Source: Phorcus lineatus
Lineage: Eukaryota > Mollusca > Gastropoda > Trochida > Trochidae
Assembly (NCBI GenBank): GCA_921293015.1
Contig: OV121097.1
Span: 33,481,929 to 33,545,928, forward strand
DNA: 64,000 nt
Direction of reading: 5' to 3'
A model generated the notes under the pieces. The model had not been told where the DNA came from and searched no databases. It was given only the letters and a program-made list of their open reading frames with translations. The translations under genes and the position numbers were made by a program. Positions 1-11,649 of the stretch are shown piece by piece. Each line of letters opens with the position of its first letter. Positions within the stretch are counted from its first letter, which is position 1.

Positions 1-69
1 AGCAATAAAAACTTCCTGTCAGATTCTTAATATGGGCTCCAGATTCGAGCTTAAACAGGTCCAGATAGC

Positions 70-87
70 CGATTTTGACCAAAATCG
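70..87. other. 18-bp dyad symmetry element in the monomer (example copy)
   Basis: CGATTTTG and CAAAATCG form a perfect 8-bp inverted repeat separated by AC, and the element recurs in most monomers. Variants break one arm without a matching change in the other: T73A (the CGAATTTG haplotype), G77A, A82C and C86T. Pairing is therefore not strictly maintained. A dyad this tight suits a dimeric DNA-binding protein better than a cruciform, since a 2-nt loop is unfavourable. Binding is inference only. Confidence 0.75.
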
Positions 88-108
88 CGGAAAAAGACTA
101 AGTCGAAT

Positions 109-118
109 ATATGCATAT
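109..118. other. Palindrome ATATGCATAT, with a TGCATATT direct repeat 39 bp downstream (example copy)
   Basis: ATATGCATAT at 109-118 is a perfect 10-bp palindrome. The octamer TGCATATT at 112-119 recurs at 151-158, preceded by an A-run. The core TGCATA is present in essentially every monomer I read, including those altered at neighbouring sites 108 (T, A or C) and 148. It is therefore among the most constant parts of the unit. A binding site is possible but not shown. Confidence 0.7.
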
Positions 119-2080
119 TGTTGTAGCGAGCGTGATAACTTTCTTAAAAATGCATATTTCTAAACCAAACTTTCATCAAATGTACATCACAATGTGTTCT
201 ATCGATTGAGCAATAAAAAATTCCTGTCAGATTATTGGTATGGGCTCCAGATTCGAGCTTAAACATGTCCAGATAGCCGATTTTGACCAAAATCGCGGAA
301 AAAGACTAAGTCGAATATATGCATATTGTTGTAGCAAGCGTGATAACTTTCTTAAAAATGCATATTTCTAAACCAAACTTTCATCAAATGTACATCACAA
401 TGTGTTCTATCGATTGAGCAATAAAAAATTCCTGTCAGATTCTTGGTATGGGCTCCAGATTCGAGCTTAAACAGGTCCAGATAGCCGATTTTGACCAAAA
501 TCGCGGAAAAAGACTAAGTCGAATATATGCATATTGTTGTAGCAAGCGTGATACCTTTCTTAAAAATGCATATTTCTAAACCAAACTTTCATCAAATGTA
601 CATCACAATGTGTTCTATCGATTGAGCAATAAAAAAATCCTGTCAGATTATTGGTATGGGCTCCAGATTCGAGCTTAAACAGGTCCAGATAGCCGATTTT
701 GACCAAAATCGCGGAAAAAGACTAAGTCGAAAATATGCATATTGTTGTAGCGAGCGTGATAACTTTCTTAAAAATGCATATTTCTAAACCAAACTTTCAT
801 CAAATGTACATCACAATGTGTTCTATCGATTGAGCAATAAAAAATTCCTGTCAGATTTTTAATATGGGCTCCAGATTCGAGCTTAAACAGGTCCAGATAG
901 CCGATTTTGACCAAAATCGCGGAAAAAGACTAAGTCGAATATATGCATATTGTTGTAGCAAGCGTGATACCTTTCTTAAAAATGCATATTTCTAAACCAA
1001 ACTTTCATCAAATGTACATCACAATGTGTTCTATCGATTGAGCAATAAAAAAATCCTGTCAGATTATTGGTATGGGCTCCAGATTCGAGCTTAAACAGGT
1101 CCAGATAGCCGATTTTGACCAAAATCGCGGAAAAAGACTAAGTCGAAAATATGCATATTGTTGTAGCGAGCGTGATAACTTTCTTAAAAATGCATATTTC
1201 TAAACCAAACTTTCATCAAATGTACATCACAATGTGTTCTATCGATTGAGCAATAAAAAATTCCTGTCAGATTATTGGTATGGGCTCCAGATTCGAGCTT
1301 AAACAGGTCCAGATAGCCGATTTTGACCAAAATCGCGGAAAAAGACTAAGTCGAATATATGCATATTGTTGTAGCAAGCGTGATAACTTTCTTAAAAATG
1401 CATATTTCTAAACCAAACTTTCATCAAATGTACATCACAATGTGTTCTATCGATTGAGCAATAAAAAATTCCTGTCAGATTCTTAATATGGGCTCCAGAT
1501 TCGAGCTTAAACAGGTCCAGATAGCCGATTTTGACCAAAATCGCGGAAAACGACTAAGTCGAATATATGCATATTGTTGTAGCGAGCGTGATAACTTTCT
1601 TAAAAATGCATATTTCTAAACCAAACTTTCATCAAATGTACATCACAATGTGTTCTATCGATTGAGCAATAAAAAAATCCTGTCAGATTATTGGTATGGG
1701 CTCCAGATTCGAGCTTAAACAGGTCCAGATAGCCGATTTTGACCAAAATCGCGGAAAAAGACTAAGTCGAAAATATGCATATTGTTGTAGCGAGCGTGAT
1801 AACTTTCTTAAAAATGCATATTTCTGAACCAAACTTTCATCAAATGTACATCACAATGTGTTCTATCGATTGAGCAATAAAAAATTCCTGTCAGATTTTT
1901 AATATGGGCTCCAGATTCGAGCTTAAACAGGTCCAGATAGCCGATTTTGACCAAAATCGCGGAAAAAGACTAAGTCGAATATATGCATATTGTTGTAGCA
2001 AGCGTGATACCTTTCTTAAAAATGCATATTTCTAAACCAAACTTTCATCAAATGTACATCACAATGTGTTCTATCGATTG

Positions 2081-2289
2081 AGCAATAAAAAAATCCTGTC
2101 AGATTATTGGTATGGGCTCCAGATTCGAGCTTAAACAGGTCCAGATAGCCGATTTTGACCAAAAATTGCGGAAAAAGACTAAGTCGAAAATATGCATATT
2201 GTTGTAGCGAGCGTGATAACTTTCTTAAAAATGCATATTTCTAAACCAAACTTTCATCAAATGTACATCACAATGTGTTCTATCGATTG
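2081..2289. repeat. 209-bp monomer with a one-base insertion
   Basis: The usual GACCAAAATCGCGG reads GACCAAAAATTGCGG here: an extra A in the A-run just after the dyad centre, plus a C-to-T change. This moves the monomer phase by +1 from here to 38898. It is a private event; no other copy in the window has it. Confidence 0.9.
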
Positions 2290-2497
2290 AGCAATAAAAA
2301 ATTCCTGTCAGATTATTGGTATGGGCTCCAGATTCGAGCTTAAACAGGTCCAGATAGCCGATTTTGACCAAAATCGCGGAAAAAGACTAAGTCGAATATA
2401 TGCATATTGTTGTAGCGAGCGTGATAACTTTCTTAAAAATGCATATTTCTAAACCAAACTTTCATCAAATGTACATCACAATGTGTTCTATCGATTG

Positions 2498-3121
2498 AGC
2501 AATAAAAAATTCCTGTCAGATTATTGGTATGGGCTCCAGATTCGAGCTTAAACAGGTCCAGATAGCCGATTTTGACCAAAATCGCGGAAAAAGACTAAGT
2601 CGAATATATGCATATTGTTGTAGCAAGCGTGATAACTTTCTTAAAAATGCATATTTCTAAACCAAACTTTCATCAAATGTACATCACAATGTGTTCTATC
2701 GATTGAGCAATAAAAAATTCCTGTCAGATTCTTAATATGGGCTCCAGATTCGAGCTTAAACAGGTCCAGATAGCCGATTTTGACCAAAATAGCGGAAAAA
2801 GACTAAGTCGAAAATATGCATATTGTTGTAGCGAGCGTGATAACTTTCTTAAAAATGCATATTTCTAAACCAAACTTTCATCAAATGTACATCACAATGT
2901 GTTCTATCGATTGAGCAATAAAAACTTCCTGTCAGATTCTTAATATGGGCTCCAGATTCGAGCTTAAACAGGTCCAGATAGCCGATTTTGACCAAAATCG
3001 CGGAAAAAGACTAAGTCGAATATATGCATATTGTTGTAGCGAGCGTGATAACTTTCTTAAAAATGCATATTTCTAAACCAAACTTTCATCAAATGTACAT
3101 CACAATGTGTTCTATCGATTG
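2498..3121. repeat. Three-monomer block repeated eight monomers later (copy 1)
   Basis: The ordered triplet is: attattgg with GCAAGCG; cttaatatggg with AGCGG and GAAAATATG; aaaaactt with cttaatatggg. It recurs at 4162..4785, an offset of 1664 bp or 8 monomers. The following monomer differs between the copies because an extra AGCGG monomer sits at 4786..4993 before the matching AAACATGTCC monomer. Confidence 0.7.
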
Positions 3122-4161
3122 AGCAATAAAAAATTCCTGTCAGATTCTTGGTATGGGCTCCAGATTCGAGCTTAAACATGTCCAGATAGCCGATTTTGAC
3201 CAAAATCGCGGAAAAAGACTAAGTCGAAAATATGCATATTGTTGTAGCAAGCGTGATAACTTTCTTAAAAATGCATATTTCTAAACCAAACTTTCATCAA
3301 CTGTACATCACAATGTGTTCTATCGATTGAGCAATAAAAAAATCCTGTCAGATTCTTGGTATGGGCTCCAGATTCGAGCTTAAACAGGTCCAGATAGCCG
3401 ATTTTGACCAAAATCGCGGAAAAAGACTAAGTCGAATATATGCATATTGTTGTAGCAAGCGTGATAACTTTCTTAAAAATGCATATTTCTAAACCAAACT
3501 TTCATCAAATGTACATCACAATGTGTTCTATCGATTGAGCAATAAACAATTCCTGTCAGATTCTTGGTATGGGCTCCAGATTCGAGCTTAAACAGGTCCA
3601 GATAGCCGATTTTGACCAAAATCGCGGAAAAAGACTAAGTCGAATATATGCATATTGTTGTAGCGAGCGTGATAACTTTCTTAAAAATGCATATTTCTGA
3701 ACCAAACTTTCATCAAATGTACATCACAATGTGTTCTATCGATTGAGCAATAAAAAATTCCTGTCAGATTCTTGGTATGGGCTCCAGATTCGAGCTTAAA
3801 CAGGTCCAGATAGCCGATTTTGACCAAAATCGCGGAAAAAGACTAAGTCGAATATATGCATATTGTTGTAGCAAGCGTGATACCTTTCTTAAAAATGCAT
3901 ATTTCTAAACCAAACTTTCATCAAATGTACATCACAATGTGTTCTATCGATTGAGCAATAAAAAAATCCTGTCAGATTATTGGTATGGGCTCCAGATTCG
4001 AGCTTAAACAGGTCCAGATAGCCGATTTTGACCAAAATCGCGGAAAAAGACTAAGTCGAAAATATGCATATTGTTGTAGCGAGCGTGATAACTTTCTTAA
4101 AAATGCATATTTCTAAACCAAACTTTCATCAAATGTACATCACAATGTGTTCTATCGATTG

Positions 4162-4785
4162 AGCAATAAAAAATTCCTGTCAGATTATTGGTATGGGCTC
4201 CAGATTCGAGCTTAAACAGGTCCAGATAGCCGATTTTGACCAAAATCGCGGAAAAAGACTAAGTCGAATATATGCATATTGTTGTAGCAAGCGTGATAAC
4301 TTTCTTAAAAATGCATATTTCTAAACCAAACTTTCATCAAATGTACATCACAATGTGTTCTATCGATTGAGCAATAAAAAATTCCTGTCAGATTCTTAAT
4401 ATGGGCTCCAGATTCGAGCTTAAACAGGTCCAGATAGCCGATTTTGACCAAAATAGCGGAAAAAGACTAAGTCGAAAATATGCATATTGTTGTAGCGAGC
4501 GTGATAACTTTCTTAAAAATGCATATTTCTAAACCAAACTTTCATCAAATGTACATCACAATGTGTTCTATCGATTGAGCAATAAAAACTTCCTGTCAGA
4601 TTCTTAATATGGGCTCCAGATTCGAGCTTAAACAGGTCCAGATAGCCGATTTTGACCAAAATCGCGGAAAAAGACTAAGTCGAATATATGCATATTGTTG
4701 TAGCGAGCGTGATAACTTTCTTAAAAATGCATATTTCTAAACCAAACTTTCATCAAATGTACATCACAATGTGTTCTATCGATTG
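4162..4785. repeat. Three-monomer block, copy 2 of 2498..3121
   Basis: It carries the same ordered diagnostic variants as 2498..3121. The AGCGG plus GAAAATATG monomer type reappears at 4786 and 5410, which suggests further local shuffling of this module. Confidence 0.7.
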
Positions 4786-6241
4786 AGCAATAAAAAATTC
4801 CTGTCAGATTCTTAATATGGGCTCCAGATTCGAGCTTAAACAGGTCCAGATAGCCGATTTTGACCAAAATAGCGGAAAAAGACTAAGTCGAAAATATGCA
4901 TATTGTTGTAGCGAGCGTGATAACTTTCTTAAAAATGCATATTTCTAAACCAAACTTTCATCAAATGTACATCACAATGTGTTCTATCGATTGAGCAATA
5001 AAAAATTCCTGTCAGATTCTTGGTATGGGCTCCAGATTCGAGCTTAAACATGTCCAGATAGCCGATTTTGACCAAAATCGCGGAAAAAGACTAAGTCGAA
5101 AATATGCATATTGTTGTAGCGAGCGTGATAACTTTCTTAAAAATGCATATTTCTAAACCAAACTTTCATCAACTGTACATCACAATGTGTTCTATCGATT
5201 GAGCAATAAAAAATTCCTGTCAGATTCTTGGTATGGGCTCCAGATTCGAGCTTAAACAGGTCCAGATAGCCGATTTTGACCAAAATCGCGGAAAAAGACT
5301 AAGTCGAATATATGCATATTGTTGTAGCGAGCGTGATAACTTTCTTAAAAATGCATATTTCTAAACCAAACTTTCATCAAATGTACATCACAATGTGTTC
5401 TATCGATTGAGCAATAAAAAATTCCTGTCAGATTCTTAATATGGGCTCCAGATTCGAGCTTAAACAGGTCCAGATAGCCGATTTTGACCAAAATAGCGGA
5501 AAAAGACTAAGTCGAAAATATGCATATTGTTGTAGCGAGCGTGATAACTTTCTTAAAAATGCATATTTCTAAACCAAACTTTCATCAAATGTACATCACA
5601 ATGTGTTCTATCGATTGAGCAATAAAAAAATCCTGTCAGATTATTGGTATGGGCTCCAGATTCGAGCTTAAACAGGTCCAGATAGCCGATTTTGACCAAA
5701 ATCGCGGAAAAAGACTAAGTCGAAAATATGCATATTGTTGTAGCGAGCGTGATAACTTTCTTAAAAATGCATATTTCTAAACCAAACTTTCATCAAATGT
5801 ACATCACAATGTGTTTTATCGATTGAGCAATAAAAAATTCCTGTCAGATTCTTGGTATGGGCTCCAGATTCGAGCTTAAACAGGTCCACATAGCCGATTT
5901 TGACCAAAATCGCAGAAAAAGACTAAGTCAAATATATGCATATTGTTGTAGCGAGCGTGATAACTTTCTTAAAAATGCATATTTCTGAACCAAACTTTCA
6001 TCAAATGTACATCACAATGTGTTCTATCGATTGAGCAATAAAAAATTCCTGTCAGATTTTTAATATGGGCTCCAGATTCGAGCTTAAACAGGTCCAGATA
6101 GCCGATTTTGACCAAAATCGCGGAAAAAGACTAAGTCGAATATATGCATATTGTTGTAGCGAGCGTGATAACTTTCTTAAAAATGCATATTTCTAAACCA
6201 AACTTTCATCAAATGTACATCACAATGTGTTCTATCGATTG

Positions 6242-8945
6242 AGCAATAAAAAATTCCTGTCAGATTATTGGTATGGGCTCCAGATTCGAGCTTAAACAGG
6301 TCCAGATAGCCGATTTTGACCAAAATCGCGGAAAAAAACTAAGTCGAATATATGCATATTGTTGTAGCGAGCGTGATAACTTTCTTAAAAATGCATATTT
6401 CTAAACCAAACTTTCATCAAATGTACATCACAATGTGTTCTATCGATTGAGCAATAAAAAATTCCTGTCAGATTCTTGGTATGGGCTCCAGATTCGAGCT
6501 TAAACAGGTCCAGATAGCCGATTTTGACCAAAATCGCGGAAAAAGACTAAGTCGAATATATGCATATTGTTGTAGCAAGCGTAATAACTTTCTTAAAAAT
6601 GCATATTTCTAAACCAAACTTTCATCAAATGTACATCACAATGTGTTCTATCGATTGAGCAATAAAAAAATCCTGTCAGATTATTGGTATGGGCTCCAGA
6701 TTCGAGCTTAAACAGGTCCAGATAGCCGATTTTGACCAAAATCGCGGAAAAAGACTAAGTCGAAAATATGCATATTGTTGTAGCGAGCGTGATAACTTTC
6801 TTAAAAATGCATATTTCTAAACCAAACTTTCATCAAATGTACATCACAATGTGTTCTATCGATTGAGCAATAACAAATTCCTGTCAGATTCTTGGTATGG
6901 GCTCCAGATTCGAGCTTAAACAGGTCCAGATAGCCGATTTTGACCAAAATCGCAGAAAAAGACTAAGTCAAATATATGCATATTGTTGTAGCGAGCGTGA
7001 TAACTTTCTTAAAAATGCATATTTCTGAACCAAACTTTCATCAAATGTACATCACAATGTGTTCTATCGATTGAGCAATAAAAACTTCCTGTCAGATTCT
7101 TGGTTTGGGCTCCAGATTCGAGCTTAAACAGGTCCACATAGCCGATTTTGACCAAAATCGCAGAAAAAGACTAAGTCAAATATATGCATATTGTTGTAGC
7201 GAGCGTGATAACTTTCTTAAAAATGCATATTTCTGAACCAAACTTTCATCAAATGTACATCACAATGTGTTCTATCGATTGAGCAATAAAAAATTCCTGT
7301 CAGATTTTTAATATGGGCTCCAGATTCGAGCTTAAACAGGTCCAGATAGCCGATTTTGACCAAAATCGCGGAAAAAGACTAAGTCGAACATATGCATATT
7401 GTTGTAGCGAGCGTGATAACTTTCTTAAAAATGCATATTTCTGAACCAAACTTTCATCAAATGTACATCACAATGTGTTCTATCGATTGAGCAATAAAAA
7501 ATTCCTGTCAGATTATTGGTATGGGCTCCAGATTCGAGCTTAAACAGGTCCAGATAGCCGAATTTGACCAAAATCGCGGAAAAAGACTAAGTCGAAAATA
7601 TGCATATTGTTGTAGCGAGCGTGATAACTTTCTTAAAAATGCATATTTCTGAACCAAACTTTCATCAAATGTACATCACAATGTGTTCTATCGATTGAGC
7701 AATAAAAAATTCCTGTCAGATTATTGGTATGGGCTCCAGATTCGAGCTTAAACAGGTCCAGATAGCCGATTTTGACCAAAATCGCGGAAAAAGACTAAGT
7801 CGAATATATGCATATTGTTGTAGCGAGCGTGATAACTTTCTTAAAAATGCATATTTCTAAACCAAACTTTCATCAAATGTACATCACAATGTGTTCTATC
7901 GATTGAGCAATAAAAAAATCCTGTCAGATTCTTGGTATGGGCTCCAGATTCGAGCTTAAACAGGTCCAGATAGCCGATTTTGACCAAAATCGCGGAAAAA
8001 GACTAAGTCGAATATATGCATATTGTTGTAGCGAGCGTGATAACTTTCTTAAAAATGCATATATCTGAACAAAACTTTCATCAAATGTACATCACAATGT
8101 GTTCTATCGATTGAGCAATAAAAAATTCCTGTCAGATTTTTGGTATGGGCTCCAGATTCGAGCTTAAACAGGTCCAGATAGCCGATTTTGACCAAAATCG
8201 CGGAAAAAGACTAAGTCGAATATATGCATATTGTTGTAGCGAGCGTGATAACTTTCTTAGAAATGCATATTTCTAAACCAAACTTTCATCAAATGTACAT
8301 CACAATGTGTTCTATCGATTGAGCAATAAAAAATTCCTGTCAGATTCTTAATATGGGCTCCAGATTCGAGCTTAAACAGGTCCAGATAGCCGATTTTGAC
8401 CAAAATCGCGGAAAAAGACTAAGTCGAATATATGCATATTGTTGTAGCGAGCGTGATAACTTTCTTAAAAATGCATATTTCTAAACCAAACTTTCATCAA
8501 ATGTACATCACAATGTGTTCTATCGATTGAGCAATAAAAAATTCCTGTCAGATTATTGGTATGGGCTCCAGATTCGAGCTTAAACAGGTCCAGATAGCCG
8601 AATTTGACCAAAATCGTGGAAAAAGACTAAGTCGAACATATGCATATTGTTGTAGCGAGCGTGATAACTTTCTTAAAAATGCATATTTCTGAACCAAACT
8701 TTCATCAAATGTACATCACAATGTGTTCTATCGATTGAGCAATAAAAAATTCCTGTCAGATTATTGGTATGGGCTCCAGATTCGAGCTTAAACAGGTCCA
8801 GATAGCCGATTTTGACCAAAATCGCGGAAAAAGACTAAGTCGAATATATGCATATTGTTGTAGCGAGCGTGATAACTTTCTTAAAAATGCATATTTCTGA
8901 ACCAAACTTTCATCAAATGTACATCACAATGTGTTCTATCGATTG
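6242..8945. repeat. 13-mer higher-order repeat, copy 1 (2704 bp)
   Basis: The thirteen monomers carry an ordered set of variants: attattgg; cttgg with GCAAGCG; aaaaaaat with GAAAATATG; aacaaatt with CGCAG and CAAAT; aaaaactt with TTTGGG and CACATAG; ttttaatatggg with GAACAT; CGAATTTG; attattgg; aaaaaaat with GAACAAAAC; tttttgg with TTAGAAATG; cttaatatggg; CGAATTTG with CGTGG; attattgg. The same order follows directly at 8946..11649. Differences I saw are few: extra A in GGAAAAAAACT near 6334 (G96A), GCGTAATAAC near 6581, GAAAAT versus GAACAT near 7594 and ATATATCTG near 8061. Confidence 0.9.
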
Positions 8946-11649
8946 AGCAATAAAAAATTCCTGTCAGATTATTGGTATGGGCTCCAGATTCGAGCTTAAA
9001 CAGGTCCAGATAGCCGATTTTGACCAAAATCGCGGAAAAAGACTAAGTCGAATATATGCATATTGTTGTAGCGAGCGTGATAACTTTCTTAAAAATGCAT
9101 ATTTCTAAACCAAACTTTCATCAAATGTACATCACAATGTGTTCTATCGATTGAGCAATAAAAAATTCCTGTCAGATTCTTGGTATGGGCTCCAGATTCG
9201 AGCTTAAACAGGTCCAGATAGCCGATTTTGACCAAAATCGCGGAAAAAGACTAAGTCGAATATATGCATATTGTTGTAGCAAGCGTGATAACTTTCTTAA
9301 AAATGCATATTTCTAAACCAAACTTTCATCAAATGTACATCACAATGTGTTCTATCGATTGAGCAATAAAAAAATCCTGTCAGATTATTGGTATGGGCTC
9401 CAGATTCGAGCTTAAACAGGTCCAGATAGCCGATTTTGACCAAAATCGCGGAAAAAGACTAAGTCGAAAATATGCATATTGTTGTAGCGAGCGTGATAAC
9501 TTTCTTAAAAATGCATATTTCTAAACCAAACTTTCATCAAATGTACATCACAATGTGTTCTATCGATTGAGCAATAACAAATTCCTGTCAGATTCTTGGT
9601 ATGGGCTCCAGATTCGAGCTTAAACAGGTCCAGATAGCCGATTTTGACCAAAATCGCAGAAAAAGACTAAGTCAAATATATGCATATTGTTGTAGCGAGC
9701 GTGATAACTTTCTTAAAAATGCATATTTCTGAACCAAACTTTCATCAAATGTACATCACAATGTGTTCTATCGATTGAGCAATAAAAACTTCCTGTCAGA
9801 TTCTTGGTTTGGGCTCCAGATTCGAGCTTAAACAGGTCCACATAGCCGATTTTGACCAAAATCGCAGAAAAAGACTAAGTCAAATATATGCATATTGTTG
9901 TAGCGAGCGTGATAACTTTCTTAAAAATGCATATTTCTGAACCAAACTTTCATCAAATGTACATCACAATGTGTTCTATCGATTGAGCAATAAAAAATTC
10001 CTGTCAGATTTTTAATATGGGCTCCAGATTCGAGCTTAAACAGGTCCAGATAGCCGATTTTGACCAAAATCGCGGAAAAAGACTAAGTCGAACATATGCA
10101 TATTGTTGTAGCGAGCGTGATAACTTTCTTAAAAATGCATATTTCTGAACCAAACTTTCATCAAATGTACATCACAATGTGTTCTATCGATTGAGCAATA
10201 AAAAATTCCTGTCAGATTATTGGTATGGGCTCCAGATTCGAGCTTAAACAGGTCCAGATAGCCGAATTTGACCAAAATCGCGGAAAAAGACTAAGTCGAA
10301 CATATGCATATTGTTGTAGCGAGCGTGATAACTTTCTTAAAAATGCATATTTCTGAACCAAACTTTCATCAAATGTACATCACAATGTGTTCTATCGATT
10401 GAGCAATAAAAAATTCCTGTCAGATTATTGGTATGGGCTCCAGATTCGAGCTTAAACAGGTCCAGATAGCCGATTTTGACCAAAATCGCGGAAAAAGACT
10501 AAGTCGAATATATGCATATTGTTGTAGCGAGCGTGATAACTTTCTTAAAAATGCATATTTCTAAACCAAACTTTCATCAAATGTACATCACAATGTGTTC
10601 TATCGATTGAGCAATAAAAAAATCCTGTCAGATTCTTGGTATGGGCTCCAGATTCGAGCTTAAACAGGTCCAGATAGCCGATTTTGACCAAAATCGCGGA
10701 AAAAGACTAAGTCGAATATATGCATATTGTTGTAGCGAGCGTGATAACTTTCTTAAAAATGCATATTTCTGAACAAAACTTTCATCAAATGTACATCACA
10801 ATGTGTTCTATCGATTGAGCAATAAAAAATTCCTGTCAGATTTTTGGTATGGGCTCCAGATTCGAGCTTAAACAGGTCCAGATAGCCGATTTTGACCAAA
10901 ATCGCGGAAAAAGACTAAGTCGAATATATGCATATTGTTGTAGCGAGCGTGATAACTTTCTTAGAAATGCATATTTCTAAACCAAACTTTCATCAAATGT
11001 ACATCACAATGTGTTCTATCGATTGAGCAATAAAAAATTCCTGTCAGATTCTTAATATGGGCTCCAGATTCGAGCTTAAACAGGTCCAGATAGCCGATTT
11101 TGACCAAAATCGCGGAAAAAGACTAAGTCGAATATATGCATATTGTTGTAGCGAGCGTGATAACTTTCTTAAAAATGCATATTTCTAAACCAAACTTTCA
11201 TCAAATGTACATCACAATGTGTTCTATCGATTGAGCAATAAAAAATTCCTGTCAGATTATTGGTATGGGCTCCAGATTCGAGCTTAAACAGGTCCAGATA
11301 GCCGAATTTGACCAAAATCGTGGAAAAAGACTAAGTCGAACATATGCATATTGTTGTAGCGAGCGTGATAACTTTCTTAAAAATGCATATTTCTGAACCA
11401 AACTTTCATCAAATGTACATCACAATGTGTTCTATCGATTGAGCAATAAAAAATTCCTGTCAGATTATTGGTATGGGCTCCAGATTCGAGCTTAAACAGG
11501 TCCAGATAGCCGATTTTGACCAAAATCGCGGAAAAAGACTAAGTCGAATATATGCATATTGTTGTAGCGAGCGTGATAACTTTCTTAAAAATGCATATTT
11601 CTAAACCAAACTTTCATCAAATGTACATCACAATGTGTTCTATCGATTG
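8946..11649. repeat. 13-mer higher-order repeat, copy 2 (2704 bp)
   Basis: This is a direct tandem continuation of 6242..8945, with the same 13 diagnostic monomers in the same order. From 9154 onward it also forms the left part of the longer 19-mer unit, so the two HOR levels overlap. This means the 13-mer duplication arose first and a 19-monomer segment including most of copy 2 was duplicated later (inference from nesting). Confidence 0.9.

Larger units (their letters stand above)
1..208 (+). repeat. First complete monomer, used as coordinate reference for the unit
   Basis: Monomer coordinates used in other entries refer to this copy. The variable sites are: 7-14 (A-rich module: aaaaaatt, aaaaactt, aaaaaaat, aaacaatt, aacaaatt, aagaaatt or acgaattt); 26-30 (cttgg, attgg, aatgg, cttaa or tttaa after GATT); 32 (A or T, making TATGGG or TTTGGG); 64 (G or C); 73 (T or A); 77 (G or A); 82 (A or C); 86, 88 and 89 (the CGCGG box); 99 (T or C); 104-108 (CGAAT, CAAAT, AAAAT, CGAAA or CGAAC); 128 (G or A); 139 with 148 (AAC or AAG, AAA or ATA); 162 (A or G). 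A ClaI-type ATCGAT lies at 201-206 and ATGCAT sites at 111-116 and 150-155. Digestion with ClaI would give a 208-bp ladder, except where the site has mutated to ATCAAT, ATTGAT or GTCGAT. Confidence 0.97.
1..6241. repeat. Left mixed segment, 30 monomers with dimer and 5-mer echoes
   Basis: This segment is marked by GCAAGCG (G128A) and GAAAATATG (T108A), both rare in most of the rest of the window. A recurrent dimer is visible: a monomer ending GTGATACC (starts 417, 833, 1873 and 3746) is always followed by one with the aaaaaaat module, attattgg and GAAAATATG. The pairs at 833 and 1873 are five monomers apart, and the monomers at 625-1456 match 1665-2497 apart from single-base differences (for example G128A and the inserted A near 2165), giving a partial 5-mer (about 1040 bp). 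The AAACATGTCC variant occurs at the monomers starting 209, 3122 and 4994; the last two also share CAACTGTAC. No clean large HOR was found here, so this looks like older, more scrambled array. Confidence 0.8.

Noticed and set aside
42-58. CENP-B box near ATTCGAGCTTAAACAGG
   Set aside because: TTCG matches, but the required A at position 10 and the CGGG at positions 13-16 do not match, apart from one G. No other place in the monomer fits better.
70-87. Rho-independent terminator or hairpin RNA
   Set aside because: The dyad has a 2-nt loop, AT-rich arms and no following T-run on the plus strand, and the context is eukaryotic satellite.
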